Both the position numbers and the translations under genes were made by a program. Below, piece after piece: positions 52,414-63,135 of a stretch of DNA of 64,000 nt. Numbering within the stretch: the stretch's first letter is position 1; each line of letters begins with the position of its first letter. The stretch is from CAWGMT01 sp963823675. Its GTDB lineage: Bacteria; Planctomycetota; Planctomycetia; Isosphaerales; Isosphaeraceae. Under the pieces are notes generated by a model, which worked only from the letters and a program-made list of their open reading frames with translations, did no database searches and was not told the DNA's origin. The stretch is from contig CAWGMT010000025.1 in NCBI GenBank assembly GCA_963823675.1, positions 186,001-250,000 on the forward strand. The letters run 5' to 3'.

Positions 52414-54414
52414 ATGGCCAATGCATTTGCCGATCAACTCAAGGACCTGGGTCTACGCCACGGCGAAAAAGCCGGTGTCGCGGTGGCGACCGCGGTCTTT
52501 CTTCTGTGTGTCGTGGCGGCGGCCTCCAAGAAAACGATCGCGACCACGCCTGAGGAGATCAGGAAGGCCGCCCAGGCTTCCGAAGGCAACCTGAACCGCC
52601 CCGAGGATCGAACGACCATCATCCAGAAACTGCAGGACAAGGGGATCAAGGACACATCTTTCGCCAAGGAAGTCAACGATCAGGTCAAGACGCTGCTCGT
52701 TGCCGACAACTACAAATCCGCGCGAGTGGGTCACGCCGGAGCCCGGCGCAGGCCTCATCCGCGACACGCCCAAGCTGATCGCACCCTCCGAGCTATTCGC
52801 CTATCCCGGCCGCGGCGGATTGCTCGTCTACGCCCTCGACGAAAAGGGAAATCGCATTCCGGAGACCGAAAAAAAAGACCAGCCCAGGCAGACTCGACGC
52901 CGACGAAACCGTCGCCGCGCCGCGGGCGGTATGGGCGGCATGACGGGCGGCATGATGGGCAACCGCAAAAAAGCGACCAAGAGCAGGGCCGATCTTGAAC
53001 GAGAGGCAAAAGCGGAAGAGGAACGGAAGCGACGGGAACTCCTGGGAAAGCTCGTTCCTGACGACGCGCCGCCCGACACCGCCAAGAAAGACGAAAGCAC
53101 CGAGGATCAGGGCCCGCCGGCCAAGGAAATCGTCAAGGGTTATCGCTGGGTCGCGATCACGGGCGTGCTCGACCACGAAAAAATGCGCACAACTATCGCG
53201 AAGCGCTCAAGAACCCCGCGGTCGCGCACCCCAACTATCTGCGTCTGGACCTTCAGCGTCAAACACTTCAGACCGATGGAAGCTGGACGGAGTGGCAGAA
53301 TGTCGATGCCGACGCCAACCTTCGCATTCTGGATAACCTCCCCGAGCACGACGAAGAACTTGCCCCCGACAACGCTCGGCCCGACACCCTGGTCGACCCC
53401 CTTCCCTTCCTGAAGGCAGGCCTCTGGGAAAAGGTCCACATCGCCAGTCTCGTCCCCAAGGAGAAGAAGGACGTTCCCAAATCCCAGATCGGCGGCATGG
53501 GGCGTGGCATGGGCATGATGACCGGTGACTCAGCCGACATGATGGAGCGAATGACGGGCGGGGGAAGGATGGGTGGCGGCAACATGGCCGACATGATGAA
53601 GAAAATGAGTGGCGGGAGAGGGATGATGACCGGCGCCGGAGGAGCGGGCGGCATGCTGGGTGGCGGTGCGTCGGAATCCGTGGGCGATTACTGGAAATCG
53701 GAAGAGAAACGAGTGATGATTCGAGCTCTCGACTTCACGGTCGAGCCCGACAACACGTACCGCTATCGCGTCCGAATCGTCGTCGCTAACCCCAACTACA
53801 AGCGCGAGGACATCAACCACGACGTCAATGCCAAGGTCAAGGAACTGAAAGGCCCCTGGAGCGAGGAAACCGACCCGGTGGCCATGCCCCCGGACGTCAT
53901 GCCCTACGCGATGGGCACGATGGCCGGCGGCATCAATAGCGATACGAAGGTGCGCTTCCAGGTCGTCCGCTTCAACCTCGCCGACGGCGTGACGGTTCCA
54001 CGATTCTTCGAGTCCCCGCCCGGTGAGATCATCGGCGAGCCGCGCACCGCCGAAGTCCCCGTCTCGGACGGCTCCGGCAAGAAGAGCAAAACCATCGATT
54101 TCACGACCCATCAGATCGTCCTGGACGCCTCGGGTGGTGGGCTTCAGTCATTGCCTGGCGGCATGGTCGGTCCGGCCCTGGAACGCCCCGTCCTGACCCT
54201 GCTCCTCCGCCCGGACGGCTCGGTCGCCGTTCATAACGAAGCCGACGACTTCGCCAACGAGGTCCGCAAAGATATCAAGGCCAACTACGATCAGGAGATC
54301 AAAGAGTCTGGCAAGGAGCGCAAGAACTCCGTCGGCACGGGAATGATGGGAATGATGGGAATGATGGGCGGCGGAATGGGACGAGGAGGAGGCAGAATGC
54401 AAGGCGGCAACTAG
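52414..54414 (+). CDS. Single-span pilus-platform protein with Gly/Met-rich tracts (frameshifted)
   Basis: ATG 52414, 51 bases after the previous gene; about 667 residues when joined. N-terminus MANAFADQLKDLGLRHGEKA, helix VAVATAVFLLCVVAAASKKT. A shift near 52728 (TCCGCGCGAG for TCCGCGCGCGAG) and another near 53190 connect three frames. Gly/Met tracts: GGMGGMTGGMMGN, GMGRGMGMMTGD, MMERMTGGGRMGGGNMADMM and a terminal MMGMMGMMGGGMGRG. The conserved C-terminal domain (VMIRALDFTVEPDNTYRYRV; TVPRFFESPPGEIIGEPRTA) is beta-rich. No known family recognised, but layout and position match an inner-membrane assembly protein of the pilus/T2SS type. Confidence 0.72.
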
Positions 54415-54487
54415 TCCTTCGATTTCCTGATTCAGGCTGCCGTCCGCCCCACCGAGCCCGATTGGCTGAAATCCGAGCAAACCAGAG

Positions 54488-54514
54488 CCCCCGCCTCAAG
54501 GGCGGGGGTTTTTT
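54488..54514 (+). terminator. Rho-independent terminator after the pilus-platform genes
   Basis: CCCCCGCC (54488-54495) pairs with GGCGGGGG (54501-54508) across a five-base loop, followed directly by six T residues. It lies 74 bases after the last platform gene and is the strongest terminator in the window. Confidence 0.9.
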
Positions 54515-54675
54515 GCTTCGAACACTCGGGGGCGCCTTTGCGTCTCGTGTTCCTGCCCCTCGTTATACCTCGCGCGGCAACGACGGCGTCGTTGCAGGGT
54601 GGGTGCAACCCGCCGGCCTCACAGCGTTTGCTACGAATGGCTCACCAGTGCCCGCGTGCGGTAAAACACCGGCTA

Positions 54676-55455
54676 TCACCGAGCCGGATTGTTAAGGCGT
54701 CCGAGCGGAACGGTCTTGTACAGGACCAGTTGAGAGACCACCAGTCCCTTGGAAGAGATCGACATCGGCATGATAAAGGCGAAGTCTCCCTTGCGGGCGG
54801 CATTGATCGACCCGCGGGTCACCTGAGTGACCGTGAGCTGGACGTTGGCGGCGGGCACGACCGTGGCGACATTGTTGCCCGGTATGCTGAGCCGAAGGGG
54901 CGAGCGTTCGACAACCGTGCCAACGACATGAAGTCGATCGGTCGAGGTTCCGGGCGTTCCGGAGCTCAGGGGATAGGCCCAGCCGTTCAAGAGATTGTTC
55001 TGGGTGTTGAATACCCAGTTGAGCATGGTTCCATCGAAGCCGGTGTCGTAAGTGGGCTGAATCAAGGTGCGATCAGCTCCCTCGAAAACATCGATATGCG
55101 GGGTCTCGACGAGATTGGAGCCGAGACTGATCCCGACCGCCTCGACGACCGATCGAGGCCCGAGGTTTGCGATACTGCTGGGCCAACGGATCAAGAATGT
55201 GCCGATGTCGTCGACCGAGATCGGGAACTGCTGGCCGGAATGATTCTGAATGACCAGCCAACGAGGGGTTACATTGATGACCTCGCCCCACGCCCCTTGA
55301 GGCGGCAACTCGGGAATCCCACGCGTGTTGCCAATGATCTGCTCGAAATCGAGCCCGGGAGCTTGCGCGTGAGCGTGAAACGGTATCCCGACCCCGAACG
55401 TGGCGAGCGGCATCAGGAAGACCAGCCGCAACCAGAATACCCTTGATCTACTCAT
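54676..55455 (-). CDS. Exported protein of unknown function
   Basis: 259 residues from ATG 55455, preceded by GGGGAGAG. Signal peptide: MSRSRVFWLRLVFLMPLATF, with likely cleavage near AHAQA. The mature part is beta-rich: GAWGEVINVTPRWLVIQNHS, QFPISVDDIGTFLIRWPSSI, VVPAANVQLTVTQVTRGSIN. No family recognised; lengths and pattern suggest a beta-sandwich. It lies on the minus strand between the platform genes and the secretin, with its own promoter region. The proximity suggests a pilus-related or envelope role, but nothing proves it. Confidence 0.65.
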   Translation of the reverse strand: MSRSRVFWLRLVFLMPLATFGVGIPFHAHAQAPGLDFEQIIGNTRGIPELPPQGAWGEVINVTPRWLVIQNHSGQQFPISVDDIGTFLIRWPSSIANLGPRSVVEAVGISLGSNLVETPHIDVFEGADRTLIQPTYDTGFDGTMLNWVFNTQNNLLNGWAYPLSSGTPGTSTDRLHVVGTVVERSPLRLSIPGNNVATVVPAANVQLTVTQVTRGSINAARKGDFAFIMPMSISSKGLVVSQLVLYKTVPLGRLNNPAR

Positions 55456-55976
55456 TTCTCTCTCCCCGCGATAACGAGAGCCAATCGAGCGTAACTCTAT
55501 CGTACCCCTCGCCAAGAATATTGCACAACGCCTTCTTTCAACCGGAATGCCCAGATGCCCGCTCGCTCGCTGCCACGGCGACCCCCCGGCCACGGCATTT
55601 TTACGCCAACTTAAACTTGTAATCGCCCGCTTCCGCCCAATATAGTCCGAAGAGACGCGTTCAGGCTGACTGGCCTTGTGGTTTCTGCCGTTGGGCGGTA
55701 GAGGTTCAGAAATGGAATCGCTGTGGAATTCGTCTTGACTGGAGCGGCTCGTCCAGGTACACAGCGTCGCATCTTCCCCCCGGTCCGGGTATGCCTCTCG
55801 CGCCGAGAACCTTTACTGGCCAGAGCACCAAGTGATTGAGGGTGAAGCGCGATTACGCGGATACGGAGTGGTTCGAGCAATCGCAAAGATATTCGTCTCC
55901 CACTTGTGAGGGCGAAAAAAAGGCCGTCGCCAGGGACGTTGGCGGTCGTCCTCGCGTGCGGCGAAAGGAGGTCGCG
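55456..55976. other. Divergent promoter region of the exported protein and the secretin
   Basis: 521 bases without a convincing gene. A GAAAGGAGG ribosome-binding site lies at its right end for the secretin's TTG start. No repeat recognised. Confidence 0.45.
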
Positions 55977-58900
55977 TTGGGAAGGCTACAAATGGTCGGA
56001 CTCATCTTGGTTCTTGGCGCATTGGGAGGTGCCGCGGTAAGCGCGGCCCCCGATGACGCGTCTGCATCGCCCTCCAAGGCGACCCGTCAACCGCCGCCGG
56101 CGCCGCCGATCAAGTATCTGGAAGCCGGGGCGAGGCTATTCAACGCGGCACAAACGAGTGCTCAACTCGATCTTGCTGCCAAGTATCTGGCGGCCGCGGA
56201 AACATACCGTGATCAGCTAGAAGCCGATCAACAGGCCACGCTCGACGCTTACCTGAAAGAGCTGGCCAAGGCGAAGGCGGTTGTTCGATCGGGTGCGGCG
56301 ACGTCGCCAGACAGCGTGCCTGGCGGAGCCGCTAGGGCGGCGGGCGAGCCGCAGACGACCCAGACCGCAGCCATCGCGGGGCGCTGGCGCGATGGCCGAC
56401 TCGGTGCAGGCCAACAGCGCCGCGTCAACGAGCACCGAAGTGAGGCAGCGGGGTCGCTGGCTGCTGCAAGAGGCGCGCGAACAGCTTCATCTCGGCAATT
56501 ATGACGGGGCCCAGCAAAAGGCCGACGAGGCCGAGGCGCTGAATATCAAGTGGGGACTGTTCGACGACACTCCGGCCAAGATCACCGAAGAGATCAGCAA
56601 GGCGCGGCCCAAGGCATTGGCCGCGGCTCACACCGCCGCCGGCCGCCAGGCCCATGACCGCCACACCGCGAAGGTGAAGCTGCGCGAGGCGCGCGCTGCT
56701 CTCAATGACCGCCATTTCGAGCAGGCCGAAGCGATTGCGCTCGAGGTCAAGGGGTGGGGACTCAACTACGGCATGTTCGAGGACAGCCCCGACAAGATCG
56801 CGGCCGCGGCCCGGCGCTACGGCGCCGCGACAAGATCCGCACGGCGCCTTCGAAGGACCAGTCCAGCCAGGGGGTCTATGACATTCTCGTCGAGGAGTCG
56901 CGCCAGTTGATGCTGGCGGGCAAGTTCGACGAGGCGGAGGCCAAGGCCCGCCAGGCCCAGCGGATGAACGTGGTTCCGGCTCTGACGGCCGATCGGGCCG
57001 AATCGGTCCTTCACGAGATCGCGATGGCCAAGGCCCAGAAGGAGCCGGTCGGCACGGCACGGAAACCGGGCGCCGAGCCGCCCAGGTTCAAGCTGGAGCG
57101 CGAGGCCAACGACCTGCTGGCCAAGGGCGATCAGGTCGCGGCCCAGGCAAGATTTGCCGAGGCGGAACGGCTCGATCCCAGCACGGTGAAGATCCAACCG
57201 GCGGCCGAGCCGGCGGTCGATCTGGCTGTGCGTAAAATCGAAGGTGCCGACGCTGCTCCCAGCCCTGTTCTGACAGCGCCCGCGGACAGTCCGGCCTCCG
57301 AGCCGCCGCCGCAGGCATCGACCGCGCCGGCCACGACCTTAGCCGCCGCGCCGCCTGCGCAACTTGCCGCAGCGCCCATCGCCCTGGCCCCGCCGGCGAA
57401 CCGTGGCGAGCAACTCCTTGCCGAGGCCAAGGAGCTCTACAAGAGCGGCAACTACCAGGCGGCCAGACAGCTCGTCAAGGAAGCCAAGGCCGGCAAGTTC
57501 GGCGTCGAGGCCCAGGCCGACGAGCTGCTCGCCCAGATCGGCATGGCCGAGCAGGGCGGGGCGCTCAGCCTCTACGAGTCGGCCCTGGCGGCCATGCGCA
57601 CAGGCGACAATGGCCGGGCGAAGGCCCTGCTGACCGAGGTCGCCGCCGCCGGTGATTCGCTCGACGAGGGCCTGCGGACCAAGGTGCCAGGACCTGCTCC
57701 AGAAACTGTCGACCGAACGCGAAGGCCAAGCCCGATGCCAGATCCGGCGCGACGGCCGCTGGAGACGCCGAGGCACTCGCCGCCCAGAAGCTCAATGCCG
57801 AGGTCGGCACCAAGATCGCCGAGGCCCGCCGCTTCCAGGAGACCGACCCCGACAAGGCCATCGCCATCTACGAGCAGACCATGCAGGCCGTCCAGGCCTC
57901 GGGCCTCTCGCCCGATCTCACGCGGCCCATGGTCCGCCGCCTCGAGGTCGCCCTCGAGCTGGCCAAGAAGGACAAGGTCGTCTTCGAGGTCAAGATGCAG
58001 GACAAGAAGCAGCGCGCCGAGATCGAGCTGAAGCGGCTCCGCATCCTCGAGGCCGACAAGGCCAAGAAGGTCAGGATGAAGGAGCTGATGGACAAGGCCA
58101 CGGCCGCCTATGCCGAGGGCAACTACGTCGAGTGCGAGGCCTACGCCAAGCAGGCCGATGGAGGTCGATCCCAACGAGCTGGCCGCCTCGATGCTCGTCT
58201 TCAAGGCCAAGACCGAAGCGGCACTACAAGCAAGACCTGGAGAACCGCGCCGCCAAGGAAGAAGGCGTCACGACGTCGTTCCAGGAGGTCGACAGGGCCG
58301 CGATCGCCGACCCGGAAGTGCAGCTTCGGGACATCAAGTTCGCCAAGAACTTCAAGGACCTGACTCGCGAACGGCTGGCGATGAACGCCAGGCTCGAGCC
58401 CAAGAAGGACCCCAAGGTCCTGGCCATCGAGGCCAAGCTCAAGGACCCGATCTCGCTGAACATGGACAAGCAGCCGCTGTGCGAGGCCATCACGTTCCTC
58501 CAGAACTACACCGGGCTGAACATCGTGCTCGACCCCAAGGCGCTCTGCCGACGAGGGATTGACCTCCGCCTCGCCCGTGAGCCTGGTCGTCAACCAGGTC
58601 CAGCTCAAGACGGCACTGAAGCTGTTGCTCCGGCCGCTGGGCCTGACCTACAAGATCGAGGATGAGGTGGTGCTGATCACCAGCCCGCAGGCGAGTCAGA
58701 CGGAGACGTTTCCCAAGACCTACTACGTCGGCGACCTGGTGATCCCGCCGGACAAGGGCCCCCAGAATCTGCTGCCGCACGCGGTCATGAACCCTGACCC
58801 GCAGAGCCAGTTCGGTGCAGGCGGTGACCAGGCCAATCGCCAACCAAGGGATCGAGCTGGGACCCGCGGATCAATCCCGACCGGCAACGGCGTGGGGTCG

Positions 58901-60455
58901 GCCAAGGGCGAGCGGCCCAAGGTCGACATGACGCCGCTCATCCAGTTGATCACGACCTCGATCGCGCCGGGCACCTGGCGGGTCCACGACAACAACGGCC
59001 AGGACGTCTCGGCGGCCTACGGGCTCGGCGGCGGGTTCGGCGGCGACGCCGGCGGTGGGATCGACACCAATCGGCCCCCCGGCGCGATCACGCCGTTCTT
59101 CCTGAGCATCAGCTTGATCATCCGCCACACGGCGGAAGTCCACGAGCAGGTCGCCGACCTGCTCCGCCAGCTCCGCCGGCTCCAGGACCTCCAGGTGTCG
59201 ATCGAGGTCCGGTTCATCACCGTCAGCGACAACTTCTTCGAGCACATCGGTGTCGACTTCGACTTCCAGATCCAGTCCGACACCGTCGGCAAGCACACGA
59301 CGTTCGCGACCCCGAACCCGGCCGCGGTCGCTCTTCCCGATTCCGGGCGTCACGACCGGTATTATCACCGGCACATCAACCAGCACCGCGACAGGCGGCA
59401 CAACCGGCGGCACAACCGGCGGCACAACCGGCGGCACAACCGGCGGCACGACCGGCGGCACGACCGGCGGCACAACCGGCGGCGCAGCCGGCGGCGCAAG
59501 CGGCGGCGGCAGCCGGCGGCGCAAGCGGCGGCGCAGCCGGCGGTAGCACCGCAAGCGGCGGCTCGAGCGGCGGCTCGACCGGCGCCGTCGCTCCCAATGC
59601 CTACCTGGTAAACCCGATCCGCGACCATGCCTACCCGAGCAACGCGCCCATCATCGTGGGCACGGCGGGAGGCGGTCTTGCCAATTTCTCGCCCAACCTT
59701 GGTCTTCCCGTACACCGGGCCGACGTCGAGTCTGGTCGCGCCGACGCTTCCGGGAGCAGGCGGCTCGTACCAGACCGGTTCGGGCGCCACGTTCGGCATC
59801 GCCTTCCTGAGCGACCTGGAGGTCTATCTCTTCCTCACGGCCGCCCAGGGCGACATGCGGTCCAACGTGCTCCAGGCCCCCAAGGTCACGACCTTCAACG
59901 GTGCACCGGCGACGATCTTCAACAACACCGTGCAGTACTACGTGCAGGCGCTCTACGCCGATCGTCGGACCGGGAGCCGTGGCCTACACGCCGGTGGTCG
60001 GGTTGATCCCCACCGGCGTGACACTCACCGTCACACCCGTCGTCTCGGCCGACCGCCGCTACGTGCGGTTGACGCTCTCACCGTTCTTCAACGCCCTCAA
60101 CGGCTTGCAGACCTTCACCTTCCGGCGGTGCGGTCGGCGGCAGCGGCTTCGGCGGTTCGGGTGTCTTGATCCAGACCACGATCCAGCTCCCCAACACCAG
60201 CACCACCACCATTAACACGACCGTCACGGTTCCCGACGGCGGTACGGTTCTCCTGGGTGGCGTCAAGCTGCTCAACGAGGTACGCAATGAATATGGCGTG
60301 CCCGTTCTTGTCCAAGATTCCGATGATCGATCGTCTCTTCCGCAACATCGGCATCGGCGCGGACCAGCTCGAGCCTGATGCTCATGGTCACGCCGCGAAT
60401 CATCATTCTCGAAGAAGAGGAAGAGAAGCTGGGAATTCCGTCGACCGCGTTGTGA
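55977..60455 (+). CDS. TPR-containing secretin (PilQ/GspD type), about a dozen frameshifts
   Basis: Preferred start TTG 55977, six bases after AAAGGAGG (GRLQMVGLILVLGALGGAAV, signal peptide). The N-terminal 700 residues are helical repeats (AREQLHLGNYDGAQQKADEA; AKELYKSGNYQAARQLVKEA) of TPR type. Then secretin N-domain (LCEAITFLQNYTGLNIVLDP), N1-like (VSLVVNQVQLKTALKLLLRP), a Gly/Thr repeat, and the secretin core (GIAFLSDLEVYLFLTAAQGD, VLQAPKVTTFNGAPATIFNN, TVTPVVSADRRYVRLTLSPF, PDGGTVLLGGVKLLNEVRNE, TPRIIILEEEEEKLGIP). It forms the outer-membrane pore of type IV pili or type II secretion. Frames change near 56390, 56820, 57690, 57725, 58145, 58212, 58553, 59327, 59510, 59705, 59968, 60133, 60315 and 60358; most repair with one GC. 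Confidence 0.85.
59388..59530 (+). repeat. 12-bp tandem coding repeat (Thr-Thr-Gly-Gly) in the secretin
   Basis: Units of the form GGCGGCACAACC repeat about eight times and grade into GGCGGCGCAAGC units. In the correct frame they encode TGGTTGGTTGGTTGGTTGG then AAGGASGGGS. This GC-rich tract is a place where unit number is likely to vary or be mis-assembled. Confidence 0.8.
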
Positions 60456-60500
60456 TCGCGACCCGAGCGCGTCGAGCTCAGACGTCCAAAAACCAAACCA

Positions 60501-60535
60501 GGCCGTCGGAAGCCGCTTCCGACGGCCTTACTTTT
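60501..60535 (+). terminator. Rho-independent terminator after the secretin gene
   Basis: GGCCGTCGGAAG (60501-60512) pairs perfectly with CTTCCGACGGCC (60516-60527) across CCG, followed by TTACTTTT. It lies 46 bases after the secretin stop. Confidence 0.88.
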
Positions 60536-60671
60536 GCGCACGGCGTCATCGGCTTGAATGCTGGGCTCGATTGCGAGATGCTAGACGAAACGGATGACGA
60601 GCTCGTGGATCGGGACGGCCCGCGCTCGACTTAGCCCTGTCTCATCATCATGCCAACGAGGCGTGCTCCTG

Positions 60672-61394
60672 ATGTCGATCAATTTTGCCCTCGCCGGACT
60701 GCTCATGCTTGCCGGCCCCGCGCGTCACGACCAAGGTGGCCCCCAGGCGGATCCGCTGCAACCCGACCAGGAGTGGAAGAGTATCAGCCGAAGCCTGTGG
60801 TTCGATGCCAAGACCAAGCGGGCCGTGCTGAAGGCCCGCGTCGTATTGCGGGAGGGCGTGCTCGAGCACCTGATGTGCTTGAAGGGAACCAAGGAACACG
60901 AAGCGATTCTGGCGACCGACGCAGCGCCCCGGGAAATTCACGCGATGCTCCTGGCCACCGGTGCCGAACCCGGTCATCCGGTCCGGTTCGCGCCGAAATT
61001 CGAGCCTCCAACCGGTACGCCCATCGCCATCGAGCTGCGCTGGCGGCAGGATGGCAAGATCCACCATTCGGACGCGCGGCAGTGGGTCAAGGATGAAAAG
61101 GCGAACAAGCCACTGGGAATCAACTGGGTCTTCGGCGGCAGCGAGCTCTACGAGGATCCGGTATCCAAGAAGCCCCGTTACGCCGCCGACGAAGGCGACG
61201 TGTTCACCGTCGCCAATTTCGGCAGCGCGATCCTCGACCTGCCCATCGCCAGCTCGGCCAACGATGCCGATCGCGTGTTCTCCGCCAACACCGGCAAGAT
61301 CCCGCCACTGGGCACGGAGGTCTTTTTACTCCTGGGCCCGCGCTCCGCCAAGGCAAACCCTGCCTCTAATGCCGGTGCCAAGCGAGATCCATGA
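60672..61394 (+). CDS. YdjY-domain-like exported protein
   Basis: 240 residues from ATG 60672 (upstream signal weak, so the start is uncertain). A short hydrophobic N-terminus (MSINFALAGLLMLAGPARHD) suggests export. The body matches the YdjY-like family of planctomycetes: SLWFDAKTKRAVLKARVVLR, HLMCLKGTKEHEAILATDAA, AMLLATGAEPGHPVRF, IELRWRQDGKIHHSDARQWV. The function is unknown. Its last four residues (KRDP) and stop are encoded by the first unit of a 69-bp tandem repeat, so the natural C-terminus may have been replaced. Confidence 0.75.
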   Translation: MSINFALAGLLMLAGPARHDQGGPQADPLQPDQEWKSISRSLWFDAKTKRAVLKARVVLREGVLEHLMCLKGTKEHEAILATDAAPREIHAMLLATGAEPGHPVRFAPKFEPPTGTPIAIELRWRQDGKIHHSDARQWVKDEKANKPLGINWVFGGSELYEDPVSKKPRYAADEGDVFTVANFGSAILDLPIASSANDADRVFSANTGKIPPLGTEVFLLLGPRSAKANPASNAGAKRDP

Positions 61395-61529
61395 TAGTCG
61401 TCATCACGCTCCGCGTGATGGTCCTCTTCCGAGTCTAATCCCCGTGCGAAGCGAGATCCATGATAGTCGTCGTCACGCTCCGCGTGATGGTCCTCTTCCG
61501 AGTCTAATCCCCGTGCGAAGCGAGATCCA
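61382..61529 (+). repeat. 69-bp tandem repeat, two copies plus a partial third
   Basis: GCGAGATCCATGA begins units at 61382 and 61451; a third begins at 61520 and keeps only about ten bases. Each full unit carries a perfect hairpin, CATCACGC-TCC-GCGTGATG in the first and with one change in the second. The repeat supplies the stop codon of the YdjY-like gene and an ATG at the start of the MoeA frame. Confidence 0.85.
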
Positions 61530-61576
61530 TGAACGGAGCGGGTAGCGGCAACCGTGGCCCGGCGGTGGATCCCCGG

Positions 61577-62626
61577 ATGCGGGGATTCAAGACCCGTACC
61601 GGCATCGCCGAACTGACCGGCTGGATCTCGGCGCACTTCGGGCCGCTGGAGGGCGAAGATGTCCCGCTGGCTCAAGCTTCCGGCCGAGTTCTCGCCGGCG
61701 ATATTGTCGCTCTTTTTCCGGTGCCCGCGTTCGATCGGGCGGCCATGGATGGATACGCCGTCGGCGGCGAGGAAACCTTCGGAGCCTCGGCCTACACGCC
61801 GGCGGCGTTCCGGTGCGTGGGCCGGTCTCGGCCCGGCCTCGCATGCGGATTGACCGTCGGACCCTCCGAAGCCGTGCAGATCGCGACGGGGGCGCCCATG
61901 CCCGCGGGCACCGATGCGGTCGTGCCGTTCGAAATCCACCCGGACCGATGGCGAATCGATCTTCGTCCACGAGGCAGTGCCCGCAGGGCGGCATGTGAGT
62001 CGCTTGGGCGAGGACATCGCACAGGGGGCAACCGTCCTCGGTGCCGGCCGCGTCCTCCGGCCGCAAGACCTGGGAGTGCTCAGCGCCCTGGGTCACGCCA
62101 GGGTCCGCGTGGTCGGCCGGCCCCGTGTCGCGGCCCTCATCACAGGCGACGAACTGCTCGCCGCCGGATCGGAACCCCGCGGGGTTCAAGTCCCCGATAT
62201 GAACTCCGTGATGATCGCGGCCCTGGTCAGACGGGATGGGGGTACCTGTGACGTCGCCGGACCAATCGTCCGCCGGCTGGCGGGACGACCACAGCATTGG
62301 CCCTATCGCCGCCAGACGCTACCCCTGGGCGCAAGCTGACCTCGATTGTGGGCCGGGTCAACTACGCCCGCGTGCGGGTCCGCTCCGGCCAGGTCGAACC
62401 GCTCGCAACCAGCGGAGCGTCGATCCTTTCGAGCGTTTCCCGCGCCGACGGGTTCGTCGTCATTCCGCCCGATCGCGAAGGCTATCCCGCAGGGGCCGAA
62501 ATCGAGGTCTGGTACTACGACGAACAAGAACCGGACGCAGCGGCCCCCGGTCTCGAGCCCGGCACGCCCCGCGGGCCGGCCCACGATCAATCGACCCGCA
62601 AGGAACACCAGACGCCCTTGGGGTGA
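61577..62626 (+). pseudogene. moeA: MoeA-like molybdopterin molybdotransferase lacking its core
   Basis: Best start ATG 61577 (MRGFKTRTGIAELTGWISAH), with an ATG at 61529 inside the repeat as the alternative. MoeA domains I/II are present (VPLAQASGRVLAGDIVALFP, VPAFDRAAMDGYAV, QIATGAPMPAGTDAVVPFEI, then in another frame FVHEAVPAGRHVSRLGEDIA, VAALITGDELL). After VAGPIV the sequence jumps directly to RRLAGRPQHWPYRRQTLPLG and domain IV (TSIVGRVNYARVRVRSGQVE; TSGASILSSVSRADGFVVIP). The molybdate/MPT core with the SGGVS and LPGNPVS motifs, about 100 residues, is missing. Shifts near 61955 and 62333 are repaired by adding GC units, but the deletion is not. Probably non-functional as written. Confidence 0.75.
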
Positions 62627-62808
62627 TACTGAGCATCCGACGGCCGCTGCTTCAGTTTCTCCCACTCGTCGGCAGTCCAGATCAGGAGCTTGGCCCGGTA
62701 ACCATTGATCCGCCAGAACGCCACGTGCGAATCCGGCCCCGACTCAACATAGAGACGAAGAGTCGATCGCGGCGACGAGAACGATCGAGAGCGATAAGGT
62801 ATCTGCAT
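62587..62808 (-). CDS. Small conserved planctomycete protein
   Basis: 73 residues from ATG 62808, with GGAGG eight bases upstream: MQIPYRSRSFSSPRSTLRLY, VESGPDSHVAFWRINGYRAK, WTADEWEKLKQRPSDAQYHP, ending GVWCSLRVD. I recognise this short family in Isosphaeraceae; function unknown, with conserved Trp and Arg/Lys residues suggesting a small nucleic-acid- or protein-binding fold. Its 3' end overlaps that of the convergent MoeA gene. Confidence 0.75.
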   Translation of the reverse strand: MQIPYRSRSFSSPRSTLRLYVESGPDSHVAFWRINGYRAKLLIWTADEWEKLKQRPSDAQYHPKGVWCSLRVD

Positions 62809-63135
62809 GCTTTTATCCTCCATAATACACATCGGGACTGTCTTGCCGATCCATCGGGCCGCCGCGACTATCAGCCTGCCCTCCATCCGTGCCCTCGATT
62901 ATTGCCTAAAAAAACCGGTTGTCAAATATAAGACATTATGGTCCCAGAGAGAACCGAGCCCAGCGGATTCTGGTTCTGAAAATGCTATTTATAACTCGAT
63001 TGCTACTGTCCGGGGCCTGCATGCGTTCTTTAATTTGGCAGTTCTTTTGCAAGATTATTCCGGTCGGCGCGAGTTGATGGGCGTCACCGGGTGAAGTCGC
63101 GCACTTTCTTTCGACGTTCTATTCGGATGAGTCTC
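62809..63135. other. Divergent region upstream of the ABC ATPase gene
   Basis: 327 bases, visibly more AT-rich than the surroundings, with no recognisable gene. It should contain the promoters of the small minus-strand gene and of the ABC ATPase. I did not find a convincing -35/-10 pair. Confidence 0.4.

Noticed and set aside
55977..60455. Reading the secretin region as many separate small genes
   Set aside because: The pieces join in order into one well-known architecture, and the joins share the same error type.
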